A stretch of DNA of 43,800 nt from NCBI GenBank assembly GCA_900541245.1, contig UQIS01000018.1, forward strand, positions 1 to 43,800, in the 5' to 3' direction. Below the pieces are notes generated by a model. The model was not told where the DNA came from. It worked only from the letters and a program-made list of their open reading frames with translations, and did not search any database. Position 1 is the first letter of the stretch. Each line of letters opens with the position of its first letter. Positions 40,169 to 43,800 of this stretch are shown here, piece after piece. A program made the position numbers and the translations under genes. The DNA comes from an uncultured Collinsella sp. (GTDB taxonomy: Bacteria > Actinomycetota > Coriobacteriia > Coriobacteriales > Coriobacteriaceae).

Positions 40169-40540
40169 TTACGCCTCCTTTCGAGGAGCAACGACGACGG
40201 TGATGTGGGAAGTACGCTTCAGAATGCGAGAAGCGGAACCCTTGGCGCGGGGACGGATGCGCTTAAGCGTCGGACCCTCGTCAACATAGGCAGCGGCGAC
40301 AACCAGGTTGTCGGCACGCAGACCGTTGTTGTTCTCGGCGTTCGCAACGGCGGAACGGAGAACCTTCTCGACATCCACGGCGACGGCGCGGTCGCAGAAG
40401 TGGAGGATGTCGAAGGCCTGAGCGACAGGCTTGCGGCGGATCAGATCGACCACCAGGCGGGCCTTGCTGGGGGAAACACGCACGTACTTAGCAACGGCGC
40501 GAACCTCGGTGGCCTCAGTTTCAATAGACTTAGTTGCCAT
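40169..40540 (-). CDS. rplV: Ribosomal protein L22
   Basis: A 123-residue protein with AKYVRVSPSKARLVVDLIR, then VLRSAVANAENNNGL and the tunnel-loop GPTLKRIRPRAKGSASRILKR with its basic tip. It lies 14 bp after rpsS in the operon. No unusual residues were noted. Confidence 0.98.
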   Translation of the reverse strand: MATKSIETEATEVRAVAKYVRVSPSKARLVVDLIRRKPVAQAFDILHFCDRAVAVDVEKVLRSAVANAENNNGLRADNLVVAAAYVDEGPTLKRIRPRAKGSASRILKRTSHITVVVAPRKEA

Positions 40541-40554
40541 TTACGGTTAACCCC

Positions 40555-40815
40555 CTATTTGGCCTTGTGGCCACGGAACGTACGAGTCGGCGCGAACTCG
40601 CCGAGCTTGTGACCAACCATGGACTCGGTAACATACACGGGCACATGCTTGCGGCCGTCGTGGACGGCGATGGTGTGACCAACCATCTCGGGGAAGATGG
40701 TGGACGCGCGGGACCAGGTCTTCACGACGTCCTTCTTGCCAGCCTCGTTCATCGCGGTGATACGCGAGAGAAGGCGAGTCTCCACGAACGGGCCCTTTTT
40801 GAGACTTCTGCTCAT
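40555..40815 (-). CDS. rpsS: Ribosomal protein S19
   Basis: An 86-residue 30S head protein: MSRSLKKGPFVETRLL, then KTWSRASTIFPEMVGHTI and GHKLGEFAPTRTFRGH. It lies 32 bp after rplB. Confidence 0.98.
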   Translation of the reverse strand: MSRSLKKGPFVETRLLSRITAMNEAGKKDVVKTWSRASTIFPEMVGHTIAVHDGRKHVPVYVTESMVGHKLGEFAPTRTFRGHKAK

Positions 40816-40847
40816 AAGTGCTTTCTCCTAAAACTCGGTATCCGAAA

Positions 40848-41678
40848 TTACTTCTTACGGCGACGAATGATGTGCTGGTTCGAGACCTTCTTCTTCTTGC
40901 GCGTACGAAGGCCCTTCGTCGGCTTACCCCAGGGGGTAACGGAGGGACGACCAGAGGTGTGGTTCTTGCCCTCGCCACCGCCGTGCGGGTGGTCGACAGG
41001 GTTCATGACGGTACCGCGGACGGTCGGGCGCACGTTCATGTGACGCTTACGGCCGGCCTTGCCGATGACGATGTTGGAGTGATCGGCGTTGCCGACCTCA
41101 CCGACGGTGGCGCGGCAGGTAACGAGGATGCGGCGCATCTCGGAGGAAGGCATACGGACGATGGCGTACTTGCCCTCCTTACCCATCAGCTGGCAGGAGT
41201 TACCGGCGGAACGGGCGATAGCAGCGCCCTTGCCCGGCTGGAACTCGACGGCGTGGATGAGCGTACCGACGGGGATGTCGGCGAGGGGCAGAGCGTTGCC
41301 CGGCTTGATGTCGGCGTCAGAACCGGACATGATGGTCTGACCGACCTCGAGGCCCTTGGGGGCCAGGATGTAGCGCTTCTCACCGTCAGCGTAGTGCAGC
41401 AGAGCGATGCGAGCGGAACGGTTCGGATCGTACTCGATCGTGGCAACCTTGGCGGGCACGCCGTCCTTGTTGCGCTTGAAGTCGATCACGCGGTAACGAC
41501 GCTTCACGCCGCCGCCCTGGTGGCGGGTGGTGATGCGGCCGTTGTTGTTACGACCGGCCTTCTTGGGCAGGGGCTCGAGAAGAGACTTCTCGGGCTTGGT
41601 GCAGGTGATCTCGGAGAAGTCGGAGATCGTCTGCCAACGCCTACCAGCGGAGGTCGGCTTAAGGTGCTTTACAGCCAT
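40848..41678 (-). CDS. rplB: Ribosomal protein L2
   Basis: A 276-residue core 50S protein with RNNNGRITTRHQGGGVKRRY, GNALPLADIPVGTLIHAVE and the C-terminal NPVDHPHGGGEG segment near the peptidyl-transferase centre. The start is ATG 41678 with AAAGGGA upstream; a 25-codon longer frame overlaps the structured leader and is rejected. The gap to rplW is 179 bp and holds hairpins and a 26-codon ORF. Confidence 0.98.
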   Translation of the reverse strand: MAVKHLKPTSAGRRWQTISDFSEITCTKPEKSLLEPLPKKAGRNNNGRITTRHQGGGVKRRYRVIDFKRNKDGVPAKVATIEYDPNRSARIALLHYADGEKRYILAPKGLEVGQTIMSGSDADIKPGNALPLADIPVGTLIHAVEFQPGKGAAIARSAGNSCQLMGKEGKYAIVRMPSSEMRRILVTCRATVGEVGNADHSNIVIGKAGRKRHMNVRPTVRGTVMNPVDHPHGGGEGKNHTSGRPSVTPWGKPTKGLRTRKKKKVSNQHIIRRRKK

Positions 41679-41703
41679 TACAATCCCTTTCAATAGGAAT
41701 CCG

Positions 41704-41784
41704 TTAGCCATCGCAGACAGGGATTCGAGGTTCTGCCTCGGGTGCGATGACACCGGACGTATACACGGTTCCGGGCGTGTCCAT
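41704..41784 (-). CDS. Possible 26-residue leader ORF before rplB
   Basis: A 27-codon ORF begins MDTPGTVYT, ends PVCDG and stops 25 bp before the rplB ATG. It is the same length as the ORF at 43569-43649 before rplC and shares its first 26 bases at 23 positions. The ribosome site is weak (GGG 8 bases upstream), so this may instead be a conserved DNA or RNA motif. Expression is not shown. Confidence 0.3.
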   Translation of the reverse strand: MDTPGTVYTSGVIAPEAEPRIPVCDG

Positions 41785-41839
41785 TTAATACGCCCAAAAC
41801 CTTGAGCTCCCGCCTCCCCTATTTGGGAGGCATGAGCTC
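41709..41839 (-). other. Structured RNA region between rplW and rplB
   Basis: Three structures lie in the gap: 41804-41839 (GAGCTC plus GCCTCCC stems), 41773-41795 (GGGCGT/ACGCCC) and 41709-41749 (CATCGCA/TGCGATG enclosing CGAGG/CCTCG). There is no terminator T-run. A role in attenuation, autoregulation by a ribosomal protein or processing is possible. Confidence 0.5.
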
Positions 41840-41857
41840 ACTCAACAGCAGCGAGTC

Positions 41858-42145
41858 TTAGGCCTGGTTGCCAAAGACCTCGATGGTGTCGCCCTCGGCC
41901 AGCGTGACGATGGCCTTCTTCCAAGAACGGGTCTTGCCGGCGACATAGCGCACGCGCTTGGTCTTGGGCTTGACCGTCAGGGTGTTCACGCGAACGACCT
42001 TGACGCCGAAGATCTCCTCGACAGCGTCCTTGATCTGATACTTGTTAGCATCCTTGGCGACCTCGAACGTGTACTTGTTCAGCTCCATGCCGGAGAAGGA
42101 ACGCTCGGACACGATCGGACGGATGATGATCTCGTGGGCGGTCAT
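41858..42145 (-). CDS. rplW: Ribosomal protein L23
   Basis: A 95-residue protein at the polypeptide exit site, where trigger factor and SRP dock. It has IIIRPIVSERSF, YTFEVAKDANKYQIKDAVE and VRVNTLTVKPKTKRVRY. Its ATG directly follows the rplD stop (TAAATG), so the two are coupled. Confidence 0.98.
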   Translation of the reverse strand: MTAHEIIIRPIVSERSFSGMELNKYTFEVAKDANKYQIKDAVEEIFGVKVVRVNTLTVKPKTKRVRYVAGKTRSWKKAIVTLAEGDTIEVFGNQA

Positions 42146-42772
42146 TTATGCAAGCACCTCCCCGAAGTGAGCGGCGATGTCGGCGGGCATCAGCACAGCG
42201 TTGTTGTTGACGAGATCGTAGGTGTTGGCCTCGTCAGCGGTGATGATGAACGTCTTAGGAATGTTGCGGAACGACAGGTAGGCGTTGACGTCCTCATCGC
42301 GAACGATGATGGTCAGACGCTTGCCCTCAAGGCCGAGAGCCTTGAGCATGGCGACGGCAGCCTTGGTGGAAGGCTTCTCGAAGCCGTAGTCGTCGACGAG
42401 CACGAGCTCGCCATCGGCCAGCTTGGCGGACAGCGCGGAGCGCATAGCCAGCTTGACCTCCTTGTTGTTCATACGCTTAGCGTAGGAACGGGGCTTGGGG
42501 GCGAAGACAACGCCACCGTGACGCCACTGGGCAGCACGGATGGAACCCTGGCGGGCACGGCCGGTGCCCTTCTGACGCCAAGGCTTCTTGCCGCCACCGG
42601 AAACCTCAGAGCGACCCTTAGCAGACTGGGTGCCCTGACGCCAAGAGGCCATCTGGCACTTGACGATGTGGTGCATAACGTGGATGTTCGGCTCGATGCC
42701 GTACACCTCAGCGGCGAGCTCGGCCTCGGCGACCTTCTTGCCCTCGCTGTTCTTTACTTCAAACTTTGCCAT
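42146..42772 (-). CDS. rplD: Ribosomal protein L4
   Basis: A 208-residue protein with the tunnel loop KGRSEVSGGGKKPWRQKGTG and the following RQGSIRAAQWRHGGVVFAPKP, standard for L4. In enterobacteria L4 represses its own operon; whether that happens here cannot be seen. It lies 46 bp after rplC. Confidence 0.98.
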   Translation of the reverse strand: MAKFEVKNSEGKKVAEAELAAEVYGIEPNIHVMHHIVKCQMASWRQGTQSAKGRSEVSGGGKKPWRQKGTGRARQGSIRAAQWRHGGVVFAPKPRSYAKRMNNKEVKLAMRSALSAKLADGELVLVDDYGFEKPSTKAAVAMLKALGLEGKRLTIIVRDEDVNAYLSFRNIPKTFIITADEANTYDLVNNNAVLMPADIAAHFGEVLA

Positions 42773-42818
42773 TTAAGTGTTCTCCTTGGTATGACGCTGG
42801 GCTAAATGGGCTGGGCCC

Positions 42819-43439
42819 TTAGGCCATACGGATGGCGACGAGACCATTCTTGGCACCCGGGACAGCGCCCTTGACCAAGATGAGGTTCTGCTCGGCATCG
42901 ATGCGGACAACGGAAAGGTTCTTGACGGTAACGCGCTCGTTACCCATGTGACCGGCCATCTTGACGCCCTTGAGGACGCGCGCAGGATAGGCGCACTGAC
43001 CGATAGAACCGGGGTGACGCTGGAAGTGAGAACCATGCGTCATAGGACCGCGGCGCTGACCCCAGCGCTTGATGCGACCCTGGAAGCCCTTACCCTTGGA
43101 GGTACCGATGACGTCGACCTTCTCGACATCAGCGAAATCAGCGACGGTGACGACCTCGCCGACCTTGTGCTCCTCGCCGTTCTCGACGCGGACCTCACGA
43201 AGGAAGCGGACAGGCTCGACGCCAGCCTTGGCGAAGTGACCAGCCATGGGCTTGTTCACGTTCTTGGCCTTGATGTCGCCGAAACCGATCTGGACGGCGT
43301 CATAGCCGTCGGTTGCCTGAGTTTTAACCTGCGAGACAGCGCAGGGGCCAGCCTGGATGACCGTGACGGGAACGACGTTGTCGTCCTCGTCCCAAACCTG
43401 GGTCATGCCAATCTTGCGGCCGAGAATCATGCTGATCAA
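42819..43439 (-). CDS. rplC: Ribosomal protein L3
   Basis: A 206-residue protein with ILGRKIGMTQVWDEDDN, GTSKGKGFQGRIKRWGQ and RGPMTHGSHFQRHPGSIGQ, diagnostic of L3. I extend it to a TTG at 43439 because GGGA lies 7 bases before it; an ATG three codons later (43430) has no visible ribosome site but is the alternative. It is the first gene of the operon seen here: no rpsJ precedes it within the window. Confidence 0.95.
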   Translation of the reverse strand: MISMILGRKIGMTQVWDEDDNVVPVTVIQAGPCAVSQVKTQATDGYDAVQIGFGDIKAKNVNKPMAGHFAKAGVEPVRFLREVRVENGEEHKVGEVVTVADFADVEKVDVIGTSKGKGFQGRIKRWGQRRGPMTHGSHFQRHPGSIGQCAYPARVLKGVKMAGHMGNERVTVKNLSVVRIDAEQNLILVKGAVPGAKNGLVAIRMA

Positions 43440-43800
43440 GATATGATCCCAACTCTCGCGTGGTCTTGGGACAATGCGTACACCACCGAGCGTACGCCCC
43501 TAGAGGACCACTACTTACACGACGTGCTCCCCAGCCTTGTATTTCGCCCGGACTACCTGACAACCCTATTAAGCAGGCATTTTGTCCAGCCAGAATACTC
43601 CCCTGGTTTCACACAGCTGTTTAGTATACACGGCTGCGGGCGTATCCATCGAGATTCATATTTCACTCACATTGTTTACGCAGGTAAAGTGCGTGGTACG
43701 TTCCCAGTGTGCGGCTGCGCGGTCGGCTGAGCAAGCACATAAAATGATATTAATTCAGAACAATCACTTGAACCGGACACAAAGCAAATATAATAAGAAA
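43440..43800 (-). promoter_or_regulatory. Leader/promoter region of the ribosomal operon
   Basis: This 361-bp stretch has no ribosomal gene. It becomes AT-rich beyond 43730, suggesting promoters near the window edge, although no clear -35/-10 pair could be fixed. It holds the motif shared with the rplB leader (43624-43649). Confidence 0.4.
43569..43649 (-). CDS. Possible 26-residue leader ORF before rplC
   Basis: A 27-codon ORF begins MDTPAAVYT, ends DKMPA and stops 130 bp before rplC. It is the counterpart of 41704-41784. No Shine-Dalgarno is visible, and after the shared start the two peptides differ, so the conserved part may be a nucleic-acid signal. Another overlapping short frame (MNLDGYARSRVY) covers the same motif. 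Confidence 0.25.
   Translation of the reverse strand: MDTPAAVYTKQLCETRGVFWLDKMPA

Noticed and set aside
40848..41753. Longer rplB start at 41753
   Set aside because: The first 25 codons overlap the structured leader; ATG 41678 has AAAGGGA and matches the L2 N-terminus.
1..43800. tRNA, rRNA, riboswitch or transposase genes
   Set aside because: Reading both strands, I saw no convincing tRNA cloverleaf, rRNA segment, known riboswitch core or transposase/integrase protein. Absence by eye is not proof.

Overview
This 43.8 kb window is high-GC bacterial DNA. Gene content, codon use and small-repeat style suggest an anaerobic gut Coriobacteriia member, most likely Collinsella or a close relative. 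The genus is inferred from recall, since no search was possible. Almost all genes have good Shine-Dalgarno sites. No tRNA, rRNA, CRISPR array, phage module or intact transposase gene was seen.

The main metabolic theme is anaerobic purine (urate/xanthine) breakdown of the ygeX-ygeY-ygeW-hyuA-xdhD-ygfK-ssnA type, carried as two blocks. The left block (148-7297) reads leftward: ygeX, ygeY, ygeW, a terminator, then mocA and hyuA. A divergent YheO-type PAS/HTH regulator lies to its right, across a promoter region with paired palindromes. The right block (20721-31594) reads leftward: NCS2 purine permease, ssnA, ygfK, a four-cluster ferredoxin and the xanthine-dehydrogenase-like xdhD. It has its own divergent YheO-type regulator and a nearby ridA. 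Permease imports the purine. XdhD (Moco plus two 2Fe-2S), the ferredoxin and the flavoprotein YgfK handle electrons. SsnA, HyuA and YgeW open the rings and process ureido/carbamoyl intermediates, YgeY is an M20 hydrolase, and YgeX deaminates 2,3-diaminopropionate. MocA matures the Mo cofactor. RidA would clear 2-aminoacrylate.

Between the two blocks (about 7.4-20.65 kb) lies an accessory island. It holds a Pro/Ala-rich membrane protein, a small near-leaderless ORF, a GmrSD-like DUF262/DUF1524 protein, an 841-residue glycine-zipper protein, a DnaQ-like exonuclease, two AAA ATPase/nuclease-like fusions (DUF4143 and DUF234 types) and a DUF559-type protein flanked by two arrays of 61-62 bp hairpin repeats. 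It looks defence-like and carries unusual repeats: five exact 23 bp-spaced TTACGC motifs, a perfect 23+6+23 bp palindrome and a 38 bp near-palindrome.

Region 31.9-35.5 kb has a U32 peptidase/RlhA-like gene and an RluA-family pseudouridine synthase, followed by several intergenic hairpin repeats. Region 35.5-37.3 kb has a Gfo/Idh/MocA oxidoreductase coupled to a DeoR regulator, behind a helically phased ACGC/GCGT operator-like region.

The right end (37.65-43.44 kb) is a ribosomal protein operon read leftward: rplC, rplD, rplW, rplB, rpsS, rplV, rpsC, rplP, rpmC, rpsQ, rplN, rplX. It ends at a strong terminator after rplX, so rplE does not follow, and no rpsJ is seen in the 360 bp before rplC. 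Two matching 26-codon mini-ORFs/leader motifs precede rplC and rplB.
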